DNA of 64,000 nt from the NCBI GenBank assembly GCA_039201605.1, contig JBCCRO010000027.1:1-64000 (forward strand), in the 5' to 3' direction. The notes under the pieces were generated by a model. That model saw only the letters and a program-made list of their open reading frames with translations, ran no database searches and was not told the origin of the DNA. The translations under genes were made by a program, and so were the position numbers. Origin of the DNA: CADEDH01 sp039201605 (lineage in GTDB: Bacteria > Actinomycetota > Acidimicrobiia > Acidimicrobiales > SZUA-35). This document shows positions 34,635 through 43,166 of this stretch, in pieces. Each line of letters opens with the position of its first letter. Within the stretch, counting starts at the first letter, position 1.

Positions 34635-35438
34635 ATGGAAACACTGATCGATCTCATCCGCCGGGCTCTCGAGGGTGATGAAGCCGCGCTGGCCCAGCTC
34701 TCGGAGTCGTCCGTCGACACCATCGACGCCACGCTCGAAGAGGGCGCCGGCGATGTCGACCCGCTCGCCGTTCTGGCCGACGCTCTCGCCGGCTCGGAGC
34801 TCGACGCCGCCACGCAGGCCTCGGTGCTCGACGCCGCCACCAACACCGCCGGTGGCTACACCCCGGTCGAGGGCGACGGCTACGACACCACCCAGCTCGC
34901 CGACATCTTCGCCCAGGGCATCAACGTCACCCTCGAGGAGGGCGACTACATCACCATCGACAACAGCGCCTACGCCGACGGCACCATCAAGGGTGGCATC
35001 CACCAGGCCAACTACACCGACGTCACCGAGGCCGACGACGGCTCCGTCATCGCCGACGGCGCCTACGACTCGAACTTCCAGACCGGCGAGGGCAACGTCC
35101 AGCTGACCGACGTCCACGCCGACAACATCACCACCGGTGACAACAACACCGTGGCCTCCGACTACGCCACCATCGGCAACGAGAACGTCGACGCCGGCTA
35201 CATCGAGAACTCCGAGTTCGGCGAGGGCGACCAGGATCGCTCGGTCGACGTCGACGTAGCCGTCACCGACTCCGGCAACTACGACAGCACCTACACCAGC
35301 GAGTACACCAACGACGACTACGTCAACACCGAGGTGGACATCGACGCCCACGACGGTGGCTACAAGCCGGTGAAGCCCGTCGAGCACCACGACGACCCCT
35401 ACGTCGACGATCACCACGACGACGAGGTCTACGACTGA
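34635..35438 (+). CDS. IniB-like acidic repetitive protein, copy 1
   Basis: This 267-residue, strongly acidic protein starts with a helical head (METLIDLIRRALEGDEAALA) like the N-terminal domain of mycobacterial IniB. A linker leads to an Asp/Asn/Gly/Thr-rich stretch (about 95-240) containing TGDNNTVASDY, SEFGEGDQDRSVDVDVAV and SGNYDSTYTSEYTNDDY, which look like beta-strand repeats. A His/Asp tail ends it. There is no signal peptide or TM segment. GGAGGG at 34622-34627 fixes the start at 34635. A paralogue sits at 36950, and 86 nt are identical between them. The function is unknown; IniB responds to cell-wall stress, which is only an analogy here. Confidence 0.75.
   Translation: METLIDLIRRALEGDEAALAQLSESSVDTIDATLEEGAGDVDPLAVLADALAGSELDAATQASVLDAATNTAGGYTPVEGDGYDTTQLADIFAQGINVTLEEGDYITIDNSAYADGTIKGGIHQANYTDVTEADDGSVIADGAYDSNFQTGEGNVQLTDVHADNITTGDNNTVASDYATIGNENVDAGYIENSEFGEGDQDRSVDVDVAVTDSGNYDSTYTSEYTNDDYVNTEVDIDAHDGGYKPVKPVEHHDDPYVDDHHDDEVYD
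35073..35158 (+). repeat. 86-nt segment identical to 37394-37479
   Basis: The coding segment from AACTTCCAGACC to GTGGCCTC is identical base for base in the two IniB-like genes, including third positions. The flanks differ. This suggests recent duplication or gene conversion. Confidence 0.8.
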
Positions 35439-35471
35439 TCGATCCGGTCGGACGACAACCCATCGGCGATC

Positions 35472-35498
35472 ACGGCCCCGGCTCCCCGCCGGGGCCGT
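35472..35498. terminator. Hairpin terminator after IniB-like copy 1
   Basis: The arms ACGGCCCCGGC and GCCGGGGCCGT form an 11-bp stem with loop TCCCC, followed by TCGTCGTTCT. It lies between convergent genes ending at 35438 and 35521 and can serve both. Confidence 0.65.
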
Positions 35499-35520
35499 TC
35501 GTCGTTCTCGGCTCCGGACG

Positions 35521-36738
35521 CTAGATCTCGTCCGGCCACTCGACGTCGAGCTGGCGTTCGGCCGGGCGCTTTCGGAGGTAGTTGTCCACGTAGTGGGCCG
35601 TCGCCTCGGCGTGGGTCACCTCCTCCTGCCGCTCCAGCGACAGGTAGTACCGGTGCTCGAGGACGGCATGGAAGACCTCGGCGTCCTCGAGTTGGGCCTG
35701 CAGCTCCTCGGGGATCGACTCCACCACCGGTTCGTACACGTCCGCCAGCCAGCGGGCGGCGGCCACCGCTCGGGGTACCGGCTTGGGGGCGTCCTTCTGC
35801 AGCCAGGCCCGGTGGTTCGCGATGTCGGCCAGCAACCGCCGGGCCTGATTCTCCTGCACCTCGAGACCGGTCCGCCGCCGGAGGTCGCGGGCGTGGTGTC
35901 CCTCCTCGACCAGGATCGGCTTGATCCTGATGTCGCGACCGTCGCTGCTGATCGACAGCTCCTCGACGTCGAAGCCGAGGTCGTTGAGGTGGCGGATGCG
36001 TTGATCGATCCGCCACCGCTCCGACACGGCGAACTCCTCGGTGCGGGTGAGCTCGTCCCACAGCTGGTGGTATCGCTGCTCCAGGTCGTCGGTGATCCCG
36101 AAGGGGTCGACGTCCTCGGGGACCCGGCCCGTGGCCTGCAGGTCGAGCAGACCACCGATGATGTTCTCCTTGGCGATCGTGAGGTCGTAGCTGCGCATCC
36201 CGTCGCTGAGCGTGGTGTGGCGCTCGGTGGTCTCGGCGTCGACCAGGTACGCCATCAGGGCGCCGGCGTCGCGGCGGAACAGGATGTTGCCGAGGGAGCA
36301 GTCGCCCCAGAACACCCGCTCCAGGTGCAGGCGGACGAGGAGGACGACGGCGGCGTCGATCAGGTGCTCGGCCAACGCCGGGTGGTCGCGGCCGAGCACG
36401 TACCAGTACGGCAGGGAGTAGTCGAGGTACCGGGTGATCAGCATGGCGCCGTCGTGGTCGTCGACCCCGGCGACGATGCCGACCGGCTCCACCACCGGCA
36501 GGTGCTCCTCCCGCAGCTCCTTGAGGACGTCGTACTCCAGCCGGGCCGGCCGCTCGGTCGTCTCCTTCAGGGCGTAGACCCGCTCGTCGTAGCGGACGAA
36601 CCGCACGATGTGGCGGCTGACGCCGTGCGCCATCGGCACCATGCGTTCGTGGTCCCATTCCTCGAGGGGGGTCCCCCAGGGCAGGTCGAGGAAGTCGGGG
36701 TGACCGACTCGGGTCAGGATGCTCAGCTCGTCGGCCAT
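35521..36738 (-). CDS. DUF4032 protein with lipopolysaccharide-kinase-like N-terminal domain
   Basis: This 405-residue protein has an N-terminal kinase-like fold (about 40-215): VYALKETTERPARLEYDVL supplies the Lys-Glu pair, LERVFWGDCSLGNILF is the catalytic loop with Asp and Asn, and AYLVDAETTERH stands for the DFG region. A DUF4032 domain follows at about 215-390 (DIRIKPILVEEGHHARDLRR). The family is widespread in actinobacteria and has no assigned role, but intact kinase residues suggest phosphotransfer. It lies between the two IniB-like genes, on the opposite strand, so its promoter region is shared with that of copy 2. Confidence 0.85.
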   Translation of the reverse strand: MADELSILTRVGHPDFLDLPWGTPLEEWDHERMVPMAHGVSRHIVRFVRYDERVYALKETTERPARLEYDVLKELREEHLPVVEPVGIVAGVDDHDGAMLITRYLDYSLPYWYVLGRDHPALAEHLIDAAVVLLVRLHLERVFWGDCSLGNILFRRDAGALMAYLVDAETTERHTTLSDGMRSYDLTIAKENIIGGLLDLQATGRVPEDVDPFGITDDLEQRYHQLWDELTRTEEFAVSERWRIDQRIRHLNDLGFDVEELSISSDGRDIRIKPILVEEGHHARDLRRRTGLEVQENQARRLLADIANHRAWLQKDAPKPVPRAVAAARWLADVYEPVVESIPEELQAQLEDAEVFHAVLEHRYYLSLERQEEVTHAEATAHYVDNYLRKRPAERQLDVEWPDEI

Positions 36739-36819
36739 GGTGCGTCTTGTCCCTGGTAGCGGGCCTGCTGGAGGGTGTTCGGCGGGTGATTCAGCCTAGG
36801 GGGAGGCCCCGGGATCGGG

Positions 36820-36898
36820 AATCCCCTATGGAAATCCCCTACGACGGGGGTGATCCCCGATCACGGGCCGAAGGAGATGCCGTACGTTTGATCTCAAC
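36820..36898 (+). promoter_or_regulatory. Promoter region of second IniB-like gene with two AATCCCCTA motifs
   Basis: AATCCCCTA occurs at 36820-36828 and 36833-36841, a 13-bp period. It is the exact reverse complement of TAGGGGATT found before copy 1. A GGGGGTGATCCCC patch follows. TACGTT at 36893-36898 is a likely -10 box, giving a leader of about 45 nt. Confidence 0.5.
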
Positions 36899-36949
36899 GC
36901 AAGCAACCAACACCAAACGCACGCATCCATCTCAACGGAGGGAACAACC

Positions 36950-37897
36950 ATGTCCGACGTCTCCACCGACCTCATGACGCTCATCCAGGAGCTCCTCAAC
37001 GGCAACGCCGATCTCCTCAGCAACTTCGGCGACTCGCCGGTCGACCTCGTCGAGGCCACCGCCGGCGTCCCCGGTGACGTCGACCCCTCGGCGGTCGTCG
37101 CCCAGGCCCTGGCCGGGACCGACCTCGATCCCGCCACCCAGCAGGCCGTCCTCGACGCCGTCAACTCCTCGGCCGCCGGGTACGGCACCGCCGACGACGG
37201 CTACACCGCCGACCAGCTGGCCGAGATCTTCGCCCAGGGCATCAACATCACCGTCGAAGAGGGTGACGAGATCTACGTCGACAACAGCCTCCACGTCGAA
37301 GGCGACGTCAAGGGTGGCATCCACCAGAACAACTACACCGACATCACCCAGGCCGACGACGGCTCGATCATCGCCGACGGCGCCACCGGCTCCAACTTCC
37401 AGACCGGCGAGGGCAACGTCCAGCTGACCGACGTCCACGCCGACAACATCACCACCGGTGACAACAACACCGTGGCCTCGGACTACGGCATCATCGGCGA
37501 CGAGAACGTCAACGCCGAGTACATCGCCAACTCCGAGTTCGGCGAGGGTGACCAGGACCGTTCGGTCGACGTCGACGTCGCCGTCACCGACTCCGGCAAC
37601 TACGACAGCACCTACACCGACACCTACACCGACGACGACTACACCAACACCAAGGTCGACCTCGACGTCGACGGTTACGGTCAGCCGGCCCCGGCCCCCT
37701 ACGTCGAGGCCAAGCCGGTGTACGAGCCCGAGCCCGAGTACGACGAGCCGGTCTACGAGGCCCCCAAGCCCGTCTACGAAGAGCCCAAGCCCGTGTACGA
37801 GGAGGAGCCGTACCAGCCGGACGCCTACTACGAGCCCAAGCCCGAGCCGGTCTACGAGCCCGAGCCGGAGCCCTACGACGACTACTGCGGCGACTGA
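36950..37897 (+). CDS. IniB-like acidic repetitive protein, copy 2, with Pro-Glu-Tyr tail
   Basis: This 315-residue protein is paralogous to the one at 34635 over its first 240 residues, with the same helical head (LMTLIQELLNGNADLLSNFG) and the IFAQGINITVEEGDEIYVDN and TGDNNTVASDYGIIGDEN stretches. The last 80 residues differ: they are an E/P/Y-rich low-complexity tail built of KPVYEEP and PEPEYDEP units, ending DDYCGD. The tail could bind a wall polymer or a partner with SH3-like specificity, which is speculation. No export signal is visible. AACGGAGGGAAC provides the SD. It diverges from the DUF4032 gene. Confidence 0.75.
   Translation: MSDVSTDLMTLIQELLNGNADLLSNFGDSPVDLVEATAGVPGDVDPSAVVAQALAGTDLDPATQQAVLDAVNSSAAGYGTADDGYTADQLAEIFAQGINITVEEGDEIYVDNSLHVEGDVKGGIHQNNYTDITQADDGSIIADGATGSNFQTGEGNVQLTDVHADNITTGDNNTVASDYGIIGDENVNAEYIANSEFGEGDQDRSVDVDVAVTDSGNYDSTYTDTYTDDDYTNTKVDLDVDGYGQPAPAPYVEAKPVYEPEPEYDEPVYEAPKPVYEEPKPVYEEEPYQPDAYYEPKPEPVYEPEPEPYDDYCGD
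37394..37479 (+). repeat. 86-nt segment identical to 35073-35158
   Basis: This is the second copy of the perfectly conserved segment within the IniB-like pair. Confidence 0.8.
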
Positions 37898-38043
37898 TCA
37901 CGCCCGGTAGCGCCCGGTAGCGCATCACGCACCTTCCACCGAGGGCGGGTCCCGACCCCGGGGCCCGCCATCGGCGCGTCCGGGCCGCGGACGCCCCCGC
38001 CCGAGGGCGGGCGGGTTCGCCGTCGGGCGGTGGGAGCGCCATC
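37898..38043. other. GC-rich intergenic region with tandem repeat and hairpins
   Basis: CGCCCGGTAG occurs twice in tandem at about 37903-37922. Two stems follow: GGCGGGTCCC paired with GGGGCCCGCC near 37945-37970 (one G-T pair), and CCCGCCC/GGGCGGG near 38000-38015. They probably terminate the IniB-like transcript before the enoyl-CoA hydratase gene. Confidence 0.5.
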
Positions 38044-38784
38044 ATGGCGTCGATGATCGATCTCGAACGCCAGGGCGACGTCTTCGTCCTCACCATGAAC
38101 GACGACGAGAACCGGTGGAGCACAACGTTCACCCGGGCCTTCGCCGCCGCCATCGAGGAGGTGGCCGCCTCTGAAGGGCCGGCGGCGCTGGTGACCACCT
38201 CCAACCATCCGAAGTTCTTCTCCAACGGCCTCGACCTGGAGTGGATCATGAGCGACGACGCCGAGCATCCGGGCGGCGACCGCTCGGTGTTCGGGGTCGA
38301 GTTCATGCAGCTGCTTGGTCGGGTGCTGCTGTTGCCGATGCCGACGCTCTGCGCCATCGGCGGTCACGGCTTCGGCGCCGGCTTCATGATCAGCCTGGCC
38401 CACGACGTGCGCATCATGCGGGCCGACCGGGGCTACCTCTGCGCCAACGAGCTGCAGATCGGTCTGACCATCCCCGAGCCCGAGGTGGCCCTCTTCCGCC
38501 ACAAGATCCCGGCTCCCGCTTTCCACGAGACGGTGATGTTGGCCAGGCGGTGGACGGCCCCCGAGGCGTTGGCCGCCGGATTCGTCGCCTCGGCCGTGGA
38601 GGTCGACGACGTCCTGCCCGCGGCGATGGCCCGGGCGGCGGAGCTGGCGCCGCTGGCCGCCGACCGGGACCGATACGGCTGGCAGAAGCGGGCGCTGTAC
38701 GGGGCCGACTCGGTCCTCAACGGGCCGCACGGGGCCGGTCACGTGCTCAGCAACCCCGCCGATTTCATCGGCACCACGAGCTGA
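38044..38784 (+). CDS. Enoyl-CoA hydratase/isomerase family protein
   Basis: This 246-residue crotonase-fold protein has the CoA/oxyanion loops NHPKFFSNGLDLEW (near residue 60) and GGHGFGAGFMISLAHD (near 103). GLTIPEPEVALFRHKIP marks the position where the second catalytic Glu of hydratases usually sits. Here the run is IPEPE, so a Glu is present and isomerase or hydratase activity is possible. The C-terminal trimerisation helix is short. It is cytoplasmic. GGGAG precedes the ATG, and a 7-bp hairpin follows the stop. The precise acyl substrate is unknown. Confidence 0.85.
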   Translation: MASMIDLERQGDVFVLTMNDDENRWSTTFTRAFAAAIEEVAASEGPAALVTTSNHPKFFSNGLDLEWIMSDDAEHPGGDRSVFGVEFMQLLGRVLLLPMPTLCAIGGHGFGAGFMISLAHDVRIMRADRGYLCANELQIGLTIPEPEVALFRHKIPAPAFHETVMLARRWTAPEALAAGFVASAVEVDDVLPAAMARAAELAPLAADRDRYGWQKRALYGADSVLNGPHGAGHVLSNPADFIGTTS

Positions 38785-38791
38785 CCCGACA

Positions 38792-38810
38792 GGCCCGATT
38801 TCGTCGGGCC
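38792..38810 (+). terminator. Short hairpin after enoyl-CoA hydratase gene
   Basis: GGCCCGA and TCGGGCC pair around loop TTTCG, 7 nt after the stop codon. A CTTTCC run follows, and the next promoter begins at 38823. Confidence 0.5.
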
Positions 38811-38822
38811 GTACGCCTTTCC

Positions 38823-38828
38823 TAAGCT
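38823..38828 (+). promoter_or_regulatory. -10 box of leaderless desaturase mRNA
   Basis: TAAGCT at 38823-38828 lies exactly 6 nt before the ATG at 38835. Confidence 0.5.
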
Positions 38829-38834
38829 GGGCCG

Positions 38835-39815
38835 ATGGCACCCGGACCGCACAGCAGCGTCGACGACCGCGGGTTCGGCGGCATGGTCCCGCCTCCGTCG
38901 GCCCTGCCCGACGTGCTGCCGACCGATCGGCTCCTGGCCCGGGGTAAGGCCGTGCCCAAGCTGCGAGCCGAACTGCGGGCGATTCCCGTGTGGCGGAGCT
39001 GGCTGGCGATCGTCACCGTGGTTATCGAGCCCGTCGCCATCGTGGCGGCGGCAATCCGGCTGTCCCATCCGGTGGCGTGGGTGGCGGCGTTCCTGCTGAT
39101 GGGTCGGACCTACGCCCGGTTCGCCAGCCTGGGCCACGAGGCCGTCCACCGCACCCTGCTGCCGAACAAGGCCCTCAACGACTGGATCGGTAGCTGGATC
39201 CTCTCCTACCCCACCTGGGTGCCCTTCGAGGACTATCGCCGGGCCCACATCGCCCACCATCGGGACGAGATGGGGCCCGAGGAGCCGGACGTGCCCCTCT
39301 ACGCCCACTATCCGGTCACCCGGGCCAGCCTGCGCCGCAAACTGATCCGCGACGCCACCGGCCGCACCGGGTGGAAGTTGTTCAAGGGTCTGATCCGGGC
39401 GGCGCGCAAGCGTCGACCGACGGCGGTCCGCATCCTGGCCTGCCAGGTGCCCATCCTGGTCGCCTTCACCGTCGTCGGCCGTCCCGAGCTCTACCTGTTC
39501 CTGTGGTGGCTGCCCCACATGACGGTGTGGCGGGTGATCAACCGGCTGCGGGCCATCGCCGAGCACGGCGGTATGACCCGCTCCTCCGATCGGCGACAGA
39601 CCACCCACGACGTCCGTCAGAGCAGGCTGGCGTCGTTCTGGATCGTGCCGTTCAACATCGGCTACCACCTGGCCCACCACGTCGACATGGGCGTGAGCTG
39701 CTGGCAGCTGCCGAGGCTGCAGGAGGAGTTGGTGGCCTCCGGGTGGGTGACCGACGAGTACAGCTACCCCAGCTATCGGGCGCTGTGGCGAGATCTGGCC
39801 TCGGCCGAGTCGTAG
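38835..39815 (+). CDS. Membrane fatty acid desaturase-family protein
   Basis: This 326-residue integral membrane di-iron protein has the three histidine boxes of the family: HEAVH (near residue 101), HIAHH (near 137) and HLAHHVD (near 279). Hydrophobic segments lie at about 50-90 and 195-225. It would introduce a double bond or hydroxyl group into an acyl chain or a carotenoid/terpenoid. The family is broad, and the C-terminal box HLAHH-VD resembles acyl-lipid desaturases and CrtR-type hydroxylases equally well. The start is supported by the -10 box six bases upstream. Confidence 0.86.
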   Translation: MAPGPHSSVDDRGFGGMVPPPSALPDVLPTDRLLARGKAVPKLRAELRAIPVWRSWLAIVTVVIEPVAIVAAAIRLSHPVAWVAAFLLMGRTYARFASLGHEAVHRTLLPNKALNDWIGSWILSYPTWVPFEDYRRAHIAHHRDEMGPEEPDVPLYAHYPVTRASLRRKLIRDATGRTGWKLFKGLIRAARKRRPTAVRILACQVPILVAFTVVGRPELYLFLWWLPHMTVWRVINRLRAIAEHGGMTRSSDRRQTTHDVRQSRLASFWIVPFNIGYHLAHHVDMGVSCWQLPRLQEELVASGWVTDEYSYPSYRALWRDLASAES

Positions 39816-39825
39816 TCGGCGGCCC

Positions 39826-40665
39826 CTAGGACGAAGCGAGGACGGCGGCCAGATCCTCGACGCTCGCCGGTCGGTAGGGCTGGGGCAACTGGAAGATCGC
39901 CAGGTCGACGCCGACGTCGCCGAGAGCCCGGGCCGCCTCCACCGCCCGGGCCGGACCGTCGGCCCCGTCGGCGATGCGGACCTGGACCGAGCGGGTGATC
40001 GTGGCCGGATCACGTCCCTCGGCGTCGCAGTGCCCGAGCAGCACCTCCAACTTCTGGGTGAACACCTCGGGGGTGGCGCGCGGGAGGTTCCAGTGGTCGG
40101 CCTGGCGGGCCACGGTACGCAACGTCCGCCGCTCGCCACCGCCCCCGATCACGATCGGGGGTCGGGGGCGCTGCACCGGCTTCGGTTCGCAGTGGGCGTC
40201 GGTGATGGTGACGTAGTCGCCCTGGAACGAGGTGACCTCCTGGGTCAGGAGCCGGTCGATCACCTCGACCCCCTCGTCGAAGCGATCGAAGCGCTCGGTC
40301 AGAGTGCCGAGCTCGATGCCGTAGGCCGACGACTCGCCCTCGTGCCAGCCCGCCCCGAGGCCGAGTTCGAAACGACCGCCGGCCACGATGTCGAGGCTGG
40401 CCGCCATGTTGGCCACCACCGCCGGGTGCCGGTAGTGGATGCCGTTGACCATGCACCCCACCCGGATGCGGCTGGTGGCCTGGGCCAGAGCGCTAAGGGT
40501 CACCCACCCCTCGAGACAGGGACCGGCGGTGTCGCCCACCAGCGGGTAGAAGTGGTCGAAGTTCCACGCCGACTCGAACAGCTCGATCTCGTCGGCGGCC
40601 CGCCATGCATCGAGCATCTCGGTCCAGGTGCAGTGGTGGGGAGCGGTTTTGACGGCGTAGCGCAC
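39826..40665 (-). CDS. LLM-class F420-dependent oxidoreductase
   Basis: This 279-residue luciferase-like TIM-barrel enzyme would use coenzyme F420 or FMN in the cytoplasm. Typical motifs are SAWNFDHFYPL near residue 32, VGCMVNGIHYRHPAVVANMA near 68, GRFELGLGAGWHEGE near 97 and PPIVIGGGGERRTLR near 165. Such enzymes oxidise or reduce diverse substrates, and nothing here fixes which. The start is a GTG with GGAGG about 9 nt upstream. The gene converges on the desaturase gene with a 10-nt gap. F420 use is consistent with an actinobacterial host. Confidence 0.87.
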   Translation of the reverse strand: MRYAVKTAPHHCTWTEMLDAWRAADEIELFESAWNFDHFYPLVGDTAGPCLEGWVTLSALAQATSRIRVGCMVNGIHYRHPAVVANMAASLDIVAGGRFELGLGAGWHEGESSAYGIELGTLTERFDRFDEGVEVIDRLLTQEVTSFQGDYVTITDAHCEPKPVQRPRPPIVIGGGGERRTLRTVARQADHWNLPRATPEVFTQKLEVLLGHCDAEGRDPATITRSVQVRIADGADGPARAVEAARALGDVGVDLAIFQLPQPYRPASVEDLAAVLASS

Positions 40666-40844
40666 GGCTGCGGGCCTCCGGTTCGACGATGATCGGTCCG
40701 CCCCCGATCATGGCCCGGCCGACCACCGACCCGGAAGTTGTCGATGGTGGTTCCCTCCGGCCGCGCGAGCGGCTACGTTGCTCATGGGGCTCGATGTCGA
40801 TTGCTGTCGCCGACGAGGATCTGCAGCATCGGACAAGGCGGACG

Positions 40845-41615
40845 ATGTCTCACTCCGGAACCCACCGACCCCCCACCACCCGCTTCAACCTGCGCTGGTT
40901 GGCGTCGTTGTCCGCCGCCGCCCTGGTGTTCACCGCCTGCGGCGAGGCGAGTGCCCCGGAACAGGCGTCGGCCGACGTGACGATGTCCGCCGCGGTCACC
41001 TCCGCCTCGCCTGCCACCCCGGCGGTCGCCCCGGTGCAGACCCAGGTCGACGGGCAGTTGGGCCAGCCGCTCGCCGGTGCCGTGCCGGCAGCCGACGCGA
41101 ACGCCCCGGTCGACTCCCCCGCCACCCCGGTGGAGGCTCCGGCCACCCCGGCGGCCCCGGTCGAGACCGCAGCCCCGACAACCGCCCCCACCACGGTTCC
41201 CACCACCGCTCCGGCGCCGGTCGAGACGACGACGGCGCCGACCACGGCCCCGACCACGGCCCCCACCCAGCCGGCCGACGAACCGCCGCCGGCCGAGCCT
41301 CCGGCGGAGGAGGCGTCGCCCGCCATCGTCGAGTTCAGGATCCCGGCCGGCACCGGGTCGGGCGCGTGGAACACCTTCGACAACCCGGTGTACGTCGAGG
41401 TCGGTCAAATCCTGCGCATCTACAACGACGACGACCGACCCCACCACCTGCACGCCGGAGGCACCCCGGTGAAGCACGGCAACAAGATCAACCCGGGAAG
41501 CTACCGCGACCACCCGGTGCTCAAGCCGTACCAGCCCCAGGAGGGCAACCCCCGCCTCTACGAGCACGGCGGGCCCCGCTCGGCGGCGTTCTGGGTGGTG
41601 GCGGTCCAGCCCTAG
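40845..41615 (+). CDS. Lipoprotein with Thr/Pro/Ala-rich linker and cupredoxin-like domain
   Basis: This 256-residue protein has a signal peptide (RWLASLSAAALVFTAC, cysteine near residue 31) of lipoprotein type. An unstructured linker of about 110 residues made of TTAPTTAP/PVEAPATP units would lift the domain off the surface. The C-terminal 95 residues (IVEFRIPAGTG, YVEVGQILRIYNDDDRPHHL, AAFWVVAVQP) resemble a cupredoxin-like beta barrel. His residues in RPHHLHAGG and YEHGG could bind copper, but the usual Cys-His-Met set is incomplete. I chose the ATG at 40845, preceded by AAGGCGG. A TACGTT -10 box lies near 40774. The function is unknown. Confidence 0.72.
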   Translation: MSHSGTHRPPTTRFNLRWLASLSAAALVFTACGEASAPEQASADVTMSAAVTSASPATPAVAPVQTQVDGQLGQPLAGAVPAADANAPVDSPATPVEAPATPAAPVETAAPTTAPTTVPTTAPAPVETTTAPTTAPTTAPTQPADEPPPAEPPAEEASPAIVEFRIPAGTGSGAWNTFDNPVYVEVGQILRIYNDDDRPHHLHAGGTPVKHGNKINPGSYRDHPVLKPYQPQEGNPRLYEHGGPRSAAFWVVAVQP

Positions 41616-41692
41616 GGTCCAGCCCTCGGCCGACTCACCACACGACCGCCGACTCCCGGCCGGTCGTCCTTCGGCGAGGACGATGGCCCTCG

Positions 41693-42949
41693 TCAGTCGA
41701 CGATCGCCTGATAAACCAGGGAGCGGAAGTCACGGTCGGGTAGCTCGACCCCGGTCATGTACTGGGTCATGAACACGGCCACCAGCTCCTCGGCCGGGTC
41801 GACCCAGTAGTAGGTCTTGGCCGCGCCGGCCCAGCCGTACTCGCCAACCGAACCGGGACCGGCGGTGGGGGCCACCTCCATCATCACCCGGGATCCGAGG
41901 CCAAAGCCCATGCCTCGGTTGTCGCGGCCGAGCAGGTCCCAAGGCAGCAGCTCGTCGGGCAGGTGGTTGCTGTGCATGAGTTCGAGGGTCTTGCGACCGA
42001 TCAGGTGACGATCGCCCGCCCGCCCGCCGTCGAGCAGCATCTGGGCGAAACGCCAGTAGTCGCCGGTGGTCCCGAAGAGGCCGAGCCCGCCGCGGACGAA
42101 GGTGTCCGGGGTGTCGACCGGGTAGGTGTCCGACACGTCGATCCGCTCGTGGAACCCACCGAGAGCGGCCTCCACCAGCTCGTTCACCGTGTGGTCCCGG
42201 CCGATGAGATCGGGCAGGCCGTACATGGCGGCCAGACGTCCCCGCTCGGATTCGGGCACCCCGAAGGCGGTGTCGGTCATCCCCAGGGGCTCGAACAGCC
42301 GCTCGGCCAGGAACTCGGGCAGCGGCTGGTCGGCCAGCACCTCGACCAGGCGGGCGGCCACGTCGATGCCGACGCTGTAGTGCCACACCTCGCCCGGCTG
42401 GTACGCCAGGGGCATCTCGGCGATGGCATCGACCACCTCGGCCAGCGAGCGGGTGGCGTCGTTCATGATCCGATTCCGGCGGTAGGCCTCACCGGCCGGG
42501 GTGTCGACCATGAAGTCGTAGGTGAGGCCGCTGGTGTGCATCAGCAGATCGCGGATCTCGATCGGCCGGGCCGGGTCGACCAGCGAGCCGTCCGCCGCCG
42601 CCACCTTCACCCCGCCGAAGGCGGGCAGGTAGCGCGACACCGGGTACTCGAGGTGGAACAGGCCCTCCTCGTGCAGCATCATCAGCGCCGTCGACACCAC
42701 CGGCTTGGTCATCGAGTAGAGCCGGAAGATGGTGTCGGCCTCCATGGGGAGACCGGCCTCGCGATCGCGGTCGCCGACCAGGGCGGCGTGCACCACCTCA
42801 CCCCGCCGGGCCACCAGCGTGCTCGTCCCCGACAGCACGCCACGCTCGACGTAGCGGCCCATGGCCGTTTCGATGCGGCCCAGCCGCTCCGCACTCATGC
42901 CGACCCGCTCCGGCTCCGACGACACCTCCACCACGTGGCCTGCGCTCAT
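41693..42949 (-). CDS. Beta-lactamase-family serine hydrolase
   Basis: This 418-residue protein has S-M-T-K (LYSMTKPVVSTALM) as the nucleophile motif near residue 80, and YSVGID near 192 as the Tyr motif. GWAGAAKTYYWVDP near 365 stands where the KTG motif occurs. There is no signal peptide. This matches the esterase/LovD-like branch, which moves or hydrolyses acyl groups. It is the second such hydrolase in the window (compare 2381-3514), and the two are clearly distinct in sequence. The ATG at 42949 is set by AAGGGGAG upstream. It is convergent with the lipoprotein gene. Confidence 0.86.
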   Translation of the reverse strand: MSAGHVVEVSSEPERVGMSAERLGRIETAMGRYVERGVLSGTSTLVARRGEVVHAALVGDRDREAGLPMEADTIFRLYSMTKPVVSTALMMLHEEGLFHLEYPVSRYLPAFGGVKVAAADGSLVDPARPIEIRDLLMHTSGLTYDFMVDTPAGEAYRRNRIMNDATRSLAEVVDAIAEMPLAYQPGEVWHYSVGIDVAARLVEVLADQPLPEFLAERLFEPLGMTDTAFGVPESERGRLAAMYGLPDLIGRDHTVNELVEAALGGFHERIDVSDTYPVDTPDTFVRGGLGLFGTTGDYWRFAQMLLDGGRAGDRHLIGRKTLELMHSNHLPDELLPWDLLGRDNRGMGFGLGSRVMMEVAPTAGPGSVGEYGWAGAAKTYYWVDPAEELVAVFMTQYMTGVELPDRDFRSLVYQAIVD

Positions 42950-43166
42950 CTGCTGCTCCCCTTCCACCGATCGACCCCCGGCCCGGTGCCGGGGAACCGG
43001 AGCTTAGGGTCGCCCGGGTTTCTCCGTCACGCTCCACCCGGGGTCCGACCGGCTGAGCTACGTTGAGCGCCCGTTGATCGAGGTCGAGCACCCGCCGTCG
43101 GCGACCGTCCGACCTCCTACCGTCTCCGGCCTGCCACCCGCAGCCGCCCCCAGGAGGGAAGCCCAC

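Noticed and set aside
37882..38841. 319-residue minus-strand ORF opposite the enoyl-CoA hydratase
   Set aside because: Crotonase motifs on the plus strand are clear; the antisense frame is a GC shadow.
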